A stretch of 64,000 bases of DNA from NCBI RefSeq assembly GCF_026914185.1, contig NC_070565.1:5270001-5334000 (forward strand), in the 5' to 3' direction. The position numbers were made by a program, and so were the translations under genes. This document shows, piece by piece, positions 34,176 through 44,982 of the stretch. This stretch comes from Puccinia triticina (Eukaryota > Basidiomycota > Pucciniomycetes > Pucciniales > Pucciniaceae). How positions within the stretch are numbered: position 1 is the stretch's first letter; each line of letters begins with the position of its first letter. The notes beneath the pieces are model-generated. The model was not told the origin of the DNA and did no database searches. It worked only from the letters and a program-made list of their open reading frames with translations.

Positions 34176-34324
34176 CAAAATCTTGCTCCTCATCAAAGTC
34201 AATCTCGCCGGGCCTTGTGTACTCTCAATCAGAACCTCGGATACTCAACAGACCCTCACATAAGACCCATGTACTCTGATCAAACCCTTGTATTATTTGT
34301 TTGAAAAGAAGTAACTACAATATT

Positions 34325-35621
34325 CTATGTGCGAGATGCTAAGTAACTACAGTATTGATTCCACATGTCCTGAGCAATCCGATCTCTCCAGGAATTGTTT
34401 GCTGCTCGTTCGCGAGCCCGACTTAGTGGAACCTCTTCCTCATCGTCTTTGTCTGGTGGAGGGTCGTCCTCACCAGTTGGTGCGCGCTCATTTGCATCCA
34501 GTCTAAATTCTACGCCATACCCTCGATCATTGATGATGATGTTGTGTATTACCGCTAACGCAATTACAAGGTCCCTCTGAGTCTTGAGACTGTACTCCAA
34601 AGGATGAACAAGTATAGGGAAGCGTTTCTTCCAGGTCCCAAATGTCCGCTCGACAACATTTCGCATCATCGAATGTCAAAGGTTATAAAGTTCTTCCTTT
34701 GTTTCAGGTCTGAAAACAAATGAATTACAAGCATGTTAGTCATGACTTGTCCATCTCCTTACACGCAGGGTTATACTCACCTCATCCCTGCTTGAGCATT
34801 CTCGCGCAAATGATATCGCACCCCGCGGTATGGAACTAGTGTCCCCCTTGAAAGAGAGTACCCTGCATCGGCGAGATAGAAAGAACGCAAGGGGATCTTA
34901 AAGTCCTCGGCCAAAGCACTTCCGAGGACTTTTGAGTCATGAGCCGATCCCTCCCAACCGACCATCAGATAGGTGAATTTCATGTCGAAGTCGACCACGC
35001 CAAGGACATTCTGAGCTAGACAACCCTTCCGGTTTCGATATGGGCCCGCTAGATGTTCGGGTACGCAGGCGGGAATGTGGCAGCCGTCTAGTGCGCCGAT
35101 ACACCCATCAAAGAATGGTGAAAACTTTGGGTTGTCCAAGATGACTTCGTGCATGAATTTCGGATCAGGGGTGACAATATACTTTGATTTAAGCTGAAGG
35201 AGGAGTCAAATGATATGATGAAACACCCGCAATATCGTTTCTCCACTATGCTGAAACCGATCCTGTGCTTGACGGTTGGTCGCATTCTGCCCAACAATGT
35301 ACAGGAATATGCCGAGTTGTTCGTCCATGCTGAGCATTCTGGAAACAGGCTCACAGTCAATTGAATCCAGCTCAACTGAGCAACCTTTGAAGGTATCAAT
35401 AGACAACCAGAGCATGGCTTGAGCCCGTCGGGCATTCCCACCAAGGATGTGTTTGATGTATGCGGCTCCGCCAAATATGGCATCGTTGTACGGCTCCCTG
35501 TGGTGCAATCTTGACCATTGACGGAGACCGATGTAAGACTCAAAAGTGTTCCTGAGAACCTTTTGCTGAATGGAGAAGGGGATGATGGAGGTGCAAACTC
35601 TGCCCTTCTATACTATCAGAT

Positions 35622-35653
<32 letters not shown>

Positions 35654-36560
35654 TTAATGAAGTGATAGGGTTGGTTGGTTCAAGATGAGCTTGTTGATGA
35701 CACTGAATAAATTGTTGTTATTGTTAATGTAAGGGTTGTTATGTAGGTTGTTTAAGTATATATATAAGGCTGAACTGTAAATGTTGGGGTGACTGTGATT
35801 GGTGAGTAATGAACTGAGGAGCTGACAACTGGGGAGGAGGGAGCTCCTTATATAGACAAAAGTGGAGCCCCAGAGGGCTTGTGGGTTAGGGTTTTGACTA
35901 ATCTAGACAACAGTGTGAGGGATTTTAGCTGGTGGGAGTAGATACAAATGATGTCATAATGTGTCAGGGGTACATAAATGATGTCATAAGAATGCAGTAG
36001 GGCCACATGAAGGCTGCGTAAAGTGACAGTAGACTGCATGAGTTGACAGGTGGATGCAGGGGGTGCATAAATGAAGTCTGAGGCTGCAGAGTCAGTGTGT
36101 GATGACATCATAATATGGAAATAGAAGAGTACTTGATAATATGTAATGACTGCAGTCTGATGGGGAGATGTATGTTTGTATCCTGTGATTTGTATAAGCA
36201 TAATGCTGTGATCCTTGAATTGAGGCTGGTGACAGGCTGGTGACTGGGTATGTTGAACGTGTGATGGGTGTCCAGTGTCCAAAGAAGTGTAGGTTCCAAT
36301 CCAGCGGGGTTCAGGTGATGCTTTCAGTGGTGACTAGGGGTAAAATTGGCCGTAGAATCCATTTCTGAGGTCTGTTTGATGGTATCTTGAGGCGTATTGT
36401 GAGTAAATATATGTATGCGAAAAAACTTTTGATTTTTCACTTTTCCGTCTACCACACCGATGATGGAAACAAGGAAGAGAAGGAACCGACGCTTTCGTTT
36501 CATCGGCTCTTGCTGTCGAAGTCGGGCCATCTGATTGTTTTCAGTTGATTCAATGTCCAT
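34325..36560 (-). pseudogene. Harbinger DDE transposase (HARBI1/DDE_Tnp_4), split by a solo LTR and two stops
   Basis: It starts at the ATG at 36560. The N-terminal exon reaches the LTR at 36457 and resumes at 35531 in the same frame. Catalytic motifs are all present: GALDGCHIPACVPE (first D), FYLADAGYSL (second D), RNVVERTFGTWKKRFPIL (E). There is a GT-AG intron at 34710-34780, and the stop is near 34325. Besides the 925-bp LTR there are in-frame TGA codons at 35206-35208 (after FHHII) and 34676-34678 (in NL-stop-HS, where the family has NLRHS). The protein cannot be made from this copy. Confidence 0.93.
35532..36456 (-). mobile_element. Solo LTR (copy D) inside the Harbinger transposase
   Basis: 925 bp, inverse orientation, flanked by CCGA (35528-35531, 36457-36460). 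Its 144-codon ORF translation is identical to that of copies B and C. It lies within coding sequence; taking it out restores the transposase frame. Confidence 0.95.
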
Positions 36561-37689
36561 TTTGGTGATGATACTGGTTGTTATTGGTATGTATCAATAG
36601 TTGTGTTGGAGGGTCCACTAGTTTATGATGTGCCGCACCAAACAGCTGATTCAGCTGATTGTTATAAATAGGGGAGGTGTAATAAATAAAATTTCCGATG
36701 AAAATTAGGGGACTCGCAATTTATAACGGGGGGCCCATTTATGCCGTATAACGCGGCAGCCAAACGGGGCCTAAATCTTTTATTATTTTTTTGAACATTT
36801 GTGTTATCTCTTTTGTAGGTTAATATTCAAAGCAAGAAAAAATTAAAAGGAGCTGTGTAAAATCAAATCGCAGCACAAGTAAAGTCAAGGAAGGAAAGAA
36901 AAAAAAAGAAAAAAAACTATACCAAACTCTTGGTAATTGTTTGACTGCTACGTCTAGTACTAGTCTGACTGGTTGGGATCACTGAGCGACTTGCATTCGC
37001 TGGGGCTGTTGCTGACTTCTTCGGGCGGCCCCTCTTCTTCGGCAAGACTTCGGGAGCTGCTGGTACCGTCGGTACCTTGGGTTGATCCGGAGAGGGCTCT
37101 GGTTGATCGGGAGCGGGTCTGAGCTTCAAAGTAAGCTTCATGACACCAGGTCGGGGCTTTGATGTTGATGACCCATTGCTATCGAGTGTTGATGGTGCCT
37201 GCGGAGAGCTTTCTTTGAGACGGGCAGGAGGTTGCTGCGATAGGCTTGCTCTGTTCTTCAGTTGGCTTCCTATGAGAGGTTGGGGCTTCGCCGATGTTGG
37301 TTTGACTACTTTTGTTGGACAAAACTTCTTCCGAGGGGGTTCGCTATCTTTTGAAACAATTTTGACTGTTTCAACTTTGGTTGGGTTTGAATTGGGTGGC
37401 CGATCATTTGTTGGGCAGATTTTACTCTGAGAGGGCTTTTTGGGAGGCAGATTGTGAAGAGTGTCCGTTATCTTGACAGGGGAATCGGGCCTGAATGATG
37501 GAAGAGGTGATGGAAGCTTGGAAGACATGTCGGACCGAGCACGCTCATCCTGCGACGAAGCCGAGCTTGTGCAGCTTGAATGGTTGGCGCGTGACTCGTC
37601 CGACTCTGAATCATCTTTATTGCTGCTGCTTTCATCCTTGCTTTGGCTTTCATCCTTGCTTGAATTTCCTTGTTGGTTGCTACTTGAAT

Positions 37690-40181
37690 CACCAGGGGGG
37701 AAAGTGTGGCACTCCCTGGAGAGTGCCAGACCGTATGTTCCTTTGGGAAGACTGTCTGATGTCAAATGTGTGAGCATGTGGGATTTAGGCTTCAAATATG
37801 TTGACCTTATGTTCAACTCATGCTGATCTTTGATCCACTCCATGGTGAACATGTTGGTAATTGAGGTGAGGGTACCCCCACTTGATGCCTGGTACACCCT
37901 GGTATTCTACACTTAGTGGTGTGTTTCATGAATCAATTTGAGACCCCCTCCACTCAATGAATGGGTTGTAAAGTCATTGAGTGGAGATTCCCTCCACTTG
38001 ATGACTGTTGGACAACCATTGATTGGAGGTTGTGTCCACTCAATGACCATATCTAAATTACCAGCCACCAAGTGGAGACATCCTCCACTCAATGACTGGT
38101 TTTTAATGTCATTGAGTGGAGGGATTCTCCACTCAAGGACTGGTGTGTATACTGGCTGTTGAGTGGGGGGGGTTCCTTACTCGGTGACTGGTTCTACTGG
38201 CCATTGAGTGGAGACACCCTCCACTTGATCACAGTTCACTAGGCTGGGAAAATCCCAGAGCAGTGACCAGTACTGCATGTTGGTCATTGAGCCGGGCCTC
38301 TCCCAGCTTTAAGGAATGTATGTACTGTACTCAGCGCGGGGAAAGTCCCAGCTTGATGGACAGTATGTACTGTCCATCCTGCTGCACTTTTCCAAGCTGA
38401 GTGGCCAGTGTAGGCTGCCTACCGCGCTTGGAAAGGCTGACTAGATGACCAGCATTTGCTGGTCATTGGGCCAGGGCTTCTCGCTGGATGACCAGTATCT
38501 ACTGGTCATCGGATTTGAGCTCGGAGAGGCTGCAGATTGATGACCAGGGCATGATGCCTGTCAAGCGCGGCCTCTCTGAACTCGATGACCAGTTTGTGTT
38601 GGCCATCCAGTCGAAGAAGCCCTGGTCCGATGACCAGCACCTATTGGTCATTGTTCTGGGCCTGTCTGAGCTTGGTGAGCAGTCTGTACTGTCCACCAAC
38701 CTCGGAAAAGCCAAGCTGAATGAACAGTATTTAGTGTACTGTTCATTGAGTTGGGGCTTTCCCAGCTCAATGACCAGCAAACAAAGGTCATCAAGCCCGT
38801 GTAAACAAGCAACTCGCCAATGTCCACCCTGATGTTTGGCCGAACATGACGGTGGACATATGTAGCAACAAAAAAAAACACGCTCCCCGGGGACACCCGG
38901 GGATACAGAGCTGATCCCTGTTGCCCCACTGCCACCGTAGTTCACTTGTGCCCAGATTGAAACTCCTGGAACACAAGCTTTTTTGGTGATTTGCAACACA
39001 TATGAACACCATTTTTGCCACTACAAAATGATGATGATTTTGATTGTTCTGGATACAGCAGGTCAAAAGAGCATCATTCTTATCTTACACCTGGTGCTAA
39101 TAATTACCATGTGATAAGAGCAATCAACCCCATTTTGTTGCACAATGGCCACGGACATAATGGTAGGTGTGATGAAGGTATGTTACCTGGAGGAAAAAAT
39201 CACCCAAAACAGTCAGGCAAAAGGTGTGAAGATGATCAATCTACAAGACAAACGGTATGACCCTGCATGCTGAGATGTGTGTGGACATTTCAGAGTTGAC
39301 TTTTCACCTCAGAGTTCAGACCAGCTATTGAAATCTTTCTCCTGCTGGTTCCAGGATCATCAAAATATTGATGCATCTATTGATATCCACCAATCTGCCC
39401 CCTTCCCTCTTGAAGCTTAATAATTTTAACCTCTAGCTGCTGCATTTTATCAGGCAGATGGAGGTCAAGTGAAGGAAAATTGTGCAATGTGTATTCACAT
39501 ACAAAAGGTGCATGGACCCAAATGAACAGCTGACCGCATGGCAAACTTTAGCCTGCATAAGTGGACCATCACTTGGTAAACATGGTTGGTGAAAAGGCCT
39601 CTTTGATTGTTCACATTTCATATTACAGGGAGGGAAGACAGGTTACAGAGGTTTTCCCAGCTTTGACACTGTGTGATACTCAAAAAAGAGAAATTTAATT
39701 TTACATAACTTTCCTTCCAATTGATGAAGGGAACAGGCATGGCAGAAATATCCCACAAGGATTAATCTACCAGTTAGCTGAGTCTTTGTGGTTGCTATAA
39801 TTTACAGCTATTTTTCATTATGTGATTTTATGTGGGTTTTGATTGAAAAAAATCAGCCCTGAAAAATCTTCCTTCTCACTTGGTCAAGGATATCTTTGAG
39901 CATCAGGATAGTTACATTCTTGGCAAAACATGTTGTGAATTGAAGCTCACATCCTGGATTTTGTTTGATATGAACCAAACAGAAAACTTCAACTAAGATA
40001 TTTCCATGTGTTGGAATTGAGTTACAGATCATCCCGCAACCACTTCACCTACAGTTACACATCTGTTGGGAAAAAAATTGAACAAAGAGTTGCGACTCAC
40101 ATCTAACTCACATCAGACCATTTGACTGACAGAATTACGGCCTGGCACTCTCCAGAGAGTGCCACACTTTTCCCCCTGGTG
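37690..40181. mobile_element. 2.5-kb non-autonomous CACTA-type element, TSD AAT, in the MULE transposase
   Basis: The inverted ends are CACCAGGGGGGAAAGTGTGG and CACCAGGGGGAAAAGTGTGG, followed by GCACTC(C/T)CTGGAGAGTGCCAG. AAT flanks both sides (37687-37689, 40182-40184). A 3-bp target and CAC...GTG ends fit CACTA/EnSpm. It has no transposase. Removing it with one AAT restores one continuous coding frame in the host gene. Its interior has a large hairpin array (37918-38790). Its right part is shared with 23720-24222. Confidence 0.9.
37918..38790. repeat. Array of alternating imperfect palindromes
   Basis: About a dozen units of 60-75 bp. Each combines one palindrome around GATGACCAG-N-CTGGTCAT (e.g. 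GACCAGTATCTACTGGTC near 38489) and another around GAGTGGAG-N-CTCCACTC or CTGGGAAA-TCCCAG. The left units keep the GAGTGGAG type, the right ones the CTGGGA/CTCGGA type. Such dense inverted repeats are expected to form hairpins; subterminal repeats are known in CACTA elements as transposase binding sites. Confidence 0.8.
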
Positions 40182-43100
40182 AATGCCCGCCGCTCAGGTC
40201 AGCTACTTCGTTCATTTCAGGAAGAGTACCAAGCTGGATACCGCCGCTTTTAGTAGTGCCGTCGGTTCCAGTACCAACGTTGAACAGCTTCTGATAACCA
40301 AGGAAAGGTAGCCTTCCTCTGGCATTGGGATGGTCTCGAGTGATATTGCTGATGCTTTTGGTGACAAATTCTTCCTCGATCGGCGTCCAAGTCCTTGAAT
40401 ACATCAGCCAACTGGTCATCGGAGCTTTACCACTTATGCTAGCTGCATCTGGGTTGACCAGCCGAGCAATTCCGTTGTTCTGCATGTCATTGTGAAGCCA
40501 AATCCCGGTGGTTCCTGCTCGCCCAGTCCTGAGAACCTTGCACCAGTAGTGCTTTCTGCCGTAAAACCCACGCGAGAACAAAGTGTAGCTGGCCCCATGC
40601 AAATTGAGCTTGAAAGGCCAATTAGTCAATGCAAGAAACTCCTGCTTCTCGCGACCATCAGGCAAAGTTGTAACATCAACAAAAAAATACAGGTGCAGAG
40701 GGGCTTCTCCGTTCTTGAACACCAGCCGCGAAGTTTCATCCATTATGTGGTGGAGCTCATTAGATTCATATACTCTGGCAATCGATGGTTCATCTTCATC
40801 GGATTCATTGGCTATGCGCTTCTTTGACTTCTTATTCTTCCGGAGTTTTTTGGGTTTTGGCTGGGTCTTGGTTGAATTCGGTCCAAGTATTGGGCATTTA
40901 CAGGTCAAGCCCGACTTGCCGGCGAGTCCTGTTGTAGTCCAAAGATTCATGAGTTTCTCGATGTCATAATCAGGTATGTTGTTGGTCATAAACATGGGCT
41001 TGCGGATGTTGATCACTGATATGCTTTGACTCTGATTTCTGACTTGTGGATCAATTGTGTTGCGGTCATTGAGCTCGCAGTTGAACGTTCGATCTTCTTG
41101 GAGTTCAAACAAGCCCTTCAAAGCCTTCGCCGAGTTCCTTTGGGGGTCCAACGCAATCTCCAAGAAGTAGTCGCACGAGGCATATTCGCCCGGCACAAAA
41201 TTGGCCCCGAGTCTCTTGTTTGCAACCATGAATAGTTTGGTCTGACCGTTCGTAAGAGTTGACCGGAGCCGTCCTTTTTCCGTTAGATTGTGAGTCGCCC
41301 AAGCATTGAAGTGCCTGACGAGATTTTCAAAGAGGCTTTGGCCTTTACCTTTGCAATTGCGGAGCCATAGCGGTGAGTACAGAGCAAAGAGTGACTCCAA
41401 TGCCGCCGCTAACCAACATCGGTTCTTGAGGTGATCAACTTGAGAGGCACTGTATGATTGATAGGTGGTGTACTCGTCGCGATATACATTAGGTGACTTC
41501 TTTGGTCGTCCGCCGGTATTTTTGGTCTTCTTGTCACCCAGGAGCGTATCAGTTGTATCCGGTGGTCGACCATCATTCTCAAACTTCCGCTTCCTAGGCT
41601 TGACCCAGCCCATTGATTGGGATACGTCCGCCTGCATTTTCGTCTGAGACCCATACTTGACCGGAACGCCTCGCATAACCGCCTTGTAATCATCTTCTAA
41701 GTAAGACATGAAGGAGTGGAGCTCGATCATCCCAAGAAGGATGCACTTTTTACCCTCACTGAACATTTGAAGCAAAGAGCATTCGGTGAGGATACTGGGC
41801 ACAGACACAGAAAATTACACAGCAATCACTGACCTGATTGAGTAGTACAATCGATGCATACTTTCAATGGCGTTTGTGGTCTCTGGAAGTGGTTTAGTGT
41901 TGTCCTCCGGCGAATCTTCCTCCAGTGGGCGGCGAGATGGGAAAAGCATTGCCTTGATGTCCGACATGGCCCACCAATCTAACCACCGTCTAGCTTTCGG
42001 AAACAATCGCCGTAGCTGATCCATCTGTTCATCATGAGTTGGTCCGTCATCCTTCGCTTCTTCAGTTAGTTCAAGACATCTTCGTTGAAACTCGGACTAT
42101 ATTAAAATAAAATCAGCATGCTTCAGAGACCAGTACTTCCATCACGAGCATCATGGGCAAGAGACTCACCTCTTGATCGGATGAGATAATCGACCGGTTC
42201 CTGCGCACACAAGTAACCTGAGCTCTGAAGTGCTGACGGCATCCTTTCAAAGCCAGGACAGTATTCTGCTCATCAGTCGATCCAAACGCTTCCATATAGG
42301 CGGATACAAACCCATCTCGCTGGGCCTTTGAAAAATCGACTACCTGGCGAGCCAGTATGGCTCGATCGCGGGGGGTATCCAGCCCCTTGACTATCTGTTG
42401 CAGTAAAACCAAGAAGTGGTTGTGGTAGAAGTTTGTCAAAAGTCCTTGAATCCACGATAGAAGTACTGGTATCCATTGTCCAAGCTCCACGCAGAACATC
42501 AAGGTTGTGAGCAAGTATCCATTCTCAAAGAACCGGTACGTGACATCTGATATCAGACCCCCTTGATAGACTTCATTGCACTCATCTCGGGCAAGGATTT
42601 GGCTCGCCATCCATTTTGACTGGAATGAGAAGTATTCGTTGTCTTCAAGATACGAACATGCAACAATTGCCAGACCTCGCCTAGAATTTCAAATTTAATA
42701 CAACCATTAGCCCCAATAGATGATATAAATGAAATTGAAGCATTAAACCAAGAAGAAACACCCACCGGCCCAACTGAAACAGATCAAGGAATACCTTGTC
42801 CCCAACGCCTCCACCCAGCTTATCTGGGGCAATGTTAAGTTCGCGCAAGATGTTTCTTTGGAGATAACGCAGTCAATCGGCATTCACCAGGCTTGGATGA
42901 ATGGTGGTGACACTAGATTCTGTACGGTCAAGAGCCTGTGCGTCACCAATCTGGGAGTAAAAACGGTATGAATTTGATGGAATTGAAGACAAGTTGCAAA
43001 AGATAAATTGCACATACTTTGAGCTTCAAAGCACCGACCGTTGGGTTATTCTTGATCGTTGTTTTGAGCTTATCCTTTGAAAGCTTATCGGGTTTCTTGG

Positions 43101-43889
43101 CTTCTGGCCACGGATGATTTTGGAATCCACGGTGAAGAATTACTGCCCAACCAGTCTCAACGTGTTTGTCTACTCAACATGCGGTCCCGGAGGGTCCCTT
43201 TGGACATTCCAACCATTTCACTTTGCCGGGGCATCGGCCGGCCGATCCAGGGCACTTCGGATTCCTGTGAAATAAAGAGTGCTTCAGATGGCAGAACAAC
43301 CCTTAGGCTTGAGCAGCAATTTGGAGAGACTTACGATTGAAGATACTTCCTAATAGCTCCAGGGGCAGTAAGAGGTGATCCAGCCCATTTACATTCATCT
43401 TGGTCACAGACCATAGCACCAAGGCAGTAGAACCGAAGAACTTTCCAACGTTCATTGGTACATCGTTTGGTACCGGATGTTCTGGTATAGCCAACCGTCC
43501 CAAAGTTTGTGATATTCATATCAGGTGTCTTCAAAAATGTTGTTTGGCGGTTGGGGTATATTGGATAGCCTTGCGAATCAAGAATGCAATCATGGTCTAT
43601 GTATGTCTCAACAGAAGAAAAATTATCAGGGAATTGCCATTTCGCGAATTCCGTGGGTGTGCTGGAATGGTTGTTGTTGTCCTCATTATCCGAGGAGCCT
43701 GTGTCTTCTGAATCTCCCATAGCTTGCAAAATGATGGGTCTCGGAGAAGATGGCAGATTGACTGGTGTGAGAATCCGTGCTTATGTTTCCTCCTTGTGGG
43801 TCCCACATTGTAAATCTATGAATGTGGTGCTTGCTCATGCATATTTGCATTGTGCATATATGCATTTACATGGTTAAGCATGTGATCCA

Positions 43890-44142
43890 TTGTAAAATTG
43901 AATATGGGATAGTGTATTTACAGTTTTGCATAGTGACTCGTGCCACCTTGTAAACAAGGTGGTGCAAATTTGCTTGCTGCTGCGGAGAGGTATCATATTA
44001 CAAGGACTTTTTTACATAGTGTTTTGTCACAAGGAGGAAAATAAACCCAAACCCTTGTAAAATTACACTTTGCTACCCTTATGTGTAATTTTACAAGGGG
44101 TTATTTTGCAAGGCCTTGCACCTTGTAAAATTAACCCACCCC
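43890..44142 (-). repeat. Right terminal inverted repeat of the MULE
   Basis: Complement of the left end at 29332-29590, including the shared TTTGCTACCCTTATGTGTAA stretch and repeated CTTGTAAAA motifs. The outer terminus is ...CCCACCCC, followed by TACATACAAT. Confidence 0.78.
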
Positions 44143-44311
44143 TACATACAATACTGACCAATACTGATCCCACTTGTTTGCCGGATGCTGGAAGCGGAAG
44201 CAAGGAAAGATGGCTATAAGACAAAACATGAAACATGACTGAACAGAACTTCTGGTTCAGAGCCATTTTTGTCTAGGAATGTTGGCTCAGGAACCATGTT
44301 TGGCTAGGAAT

Positions 44312-44439
44312 GGAGGGCTTCCCATCAATCTGGGAACCCCTTCCAGACCCAGATCTGAGCCAAATTTTGCAGGGAAATTTAGGCTTTGAGACTCTGGGAG
44401 GCTCTCAGATTGCTCCCAGATTGCGACGGTAAGTCCTCC
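44312..44439. mobile_element. 128-bp MITE, second copy of the GGAGGACTTCCC family, TSD AAT
   Basis: Same length and sequence as 11162-11289 but in opposite orientation, with a few substitutions. Flanked by AAT (44309-44311, 44440-44442). Confidence 0.87.
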
Positions 44440-44982
44440 AATGTCGGCTCAGAGCCATGGTCGTGGATTCACCGGCATTTCACAACAAAAAAATTTGCTG
44501 TTTTTGTCGGTCTAGCGCCTCCATACATTCTCACGATCTGCTGTCTCAGTCTCCCTTTCCTGCAACAGTTTCCTCCTGGTGATTGCGCAATGTAACAAGT
44601 GTCCACCGATATTTCGCTAAATAACAAGACATTCGACTGGATTTTCTTATTTTTTCACAGATTATGAGTTAATTGACTATTTATATGAACACGAAAAATG
44701 TTAACTGTCTTTTTTGATTGTACATGCAATGACTAAACATATGCTATAGGTAGATGTGATGATTTATCTGGGCCTCAGGGAAATCACGGAGACTCGATGG
44801 TACTAGTTTCACTGCCTCGTCTTTCGATTTTTTGTTCGCCCTTTTCTTCGATCGATGAGCTCGATGAGTCGACCGTCTTTTTCTTTCCAAGTAGCTTCAA
44901 CTTGCGCAGAAAAACGAGGGAAAGCAAAGTTGCTGTCGTATGAAGTTTTTTTGTTTGGTTTTTAGTTCAGGTTCATTCAAAA
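44440..44982. other. Spacer downstream of the MFS gene; no gene
   Basis: It contains only the expected 3' flank of the minus-strand transporter gene. Confidence 0.4.

Larger units (their letters stand above)
32426..36771 (+). mobile_element. PIF/Harbinger element with both genes, TSD TAA
   Basis: Inverted ends GGCCCCGTTTGGCTGCC(A/G)CG, extended similarity to about 35 bp, flanked by TAA (32423-32425, 36772-36774). It carries a Myb/SANT-like gene on the plus strand and a DDE transposase on the minus strand, the two-gene layout of PIF/Harbinger. A 925-bp solo LTR (35532-36456) interrupts the transposase. The MITE at 2230-2390 has the same ends. Confidence 0.95.
36917..43720 (-). pseudogene. MULE transposase fused to a USP-like peptidase domain, interrupted
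   Basis: Six exons can be joined with GT-AG borders: 43720-43335, 43264-43018, 42950-42766, 42680-42170, 42096-41834 and 41794-36917 (the last broken by a CACTA element at 37690-40181). Exons 1-2 carry a cysteine-rich DNA-binding part (CPGSAGRCPGKVKWLEC). Exons 3-5 carry the DDE core: EDNEYFSFQSKWMASQIL, ISDVTYRFFENGYLLTTLMF (D), VVDFSKAQRDGF (D), PETTNAIESMHR (E). The last exon has AT-hook-like GGRPKK, a peptidase-like NRCWLAAALESLF with later HYWCKV and WLHNDM (Cys, His, Asp order of USP proteases), and a Ser/Lys-rich tail with KKRGRPKK. In-frame TGAs occur at 43174-43176 and 42873-42875. Confidence 0.85.
29332..44142 (-). mobile_element. 14.8-kb Mutator-like (MULE) element with cargo and nested insertions, 10-bp TSD
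   Basis: The left end (GGGGGTATTGAATTTTAC...) and the right end (complement GGGGTGGGTTAATTTTAC...) are inverted repeats that share long stretches, including ACACATAAGGGTAGCAAAG followed by TGTAATTTTACAAG. TACATACAAT is repeated directly outside both (29322-29331, 44143-44152), in the 9-11 bp range usual for Mutator. The contents are a MULE transposase gene read from the right end, PEX11 near the left end, a Tc1-like MITE, a PIF/Harbinger element and a CACTA element. Without the last two it would be about 8 kb. It must once have been autonomous; the transposase is now broken. Confidence 0.82.

Noticed and set aside
37918..38790. CRISPR-like array
   Set aside because: Units are degenerate palindromes without unique equal-length spacers, and the DNA is from a fungus with introns.
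29332..44142. PEX11, Harbinger and the MULE transposase as unrelated neighbours
   Set aside because: Matching inverted ends plus a 10-bp direct repeat at both outer borders are hard to explain by chance; kept as a hypothesis to test rather than proven.
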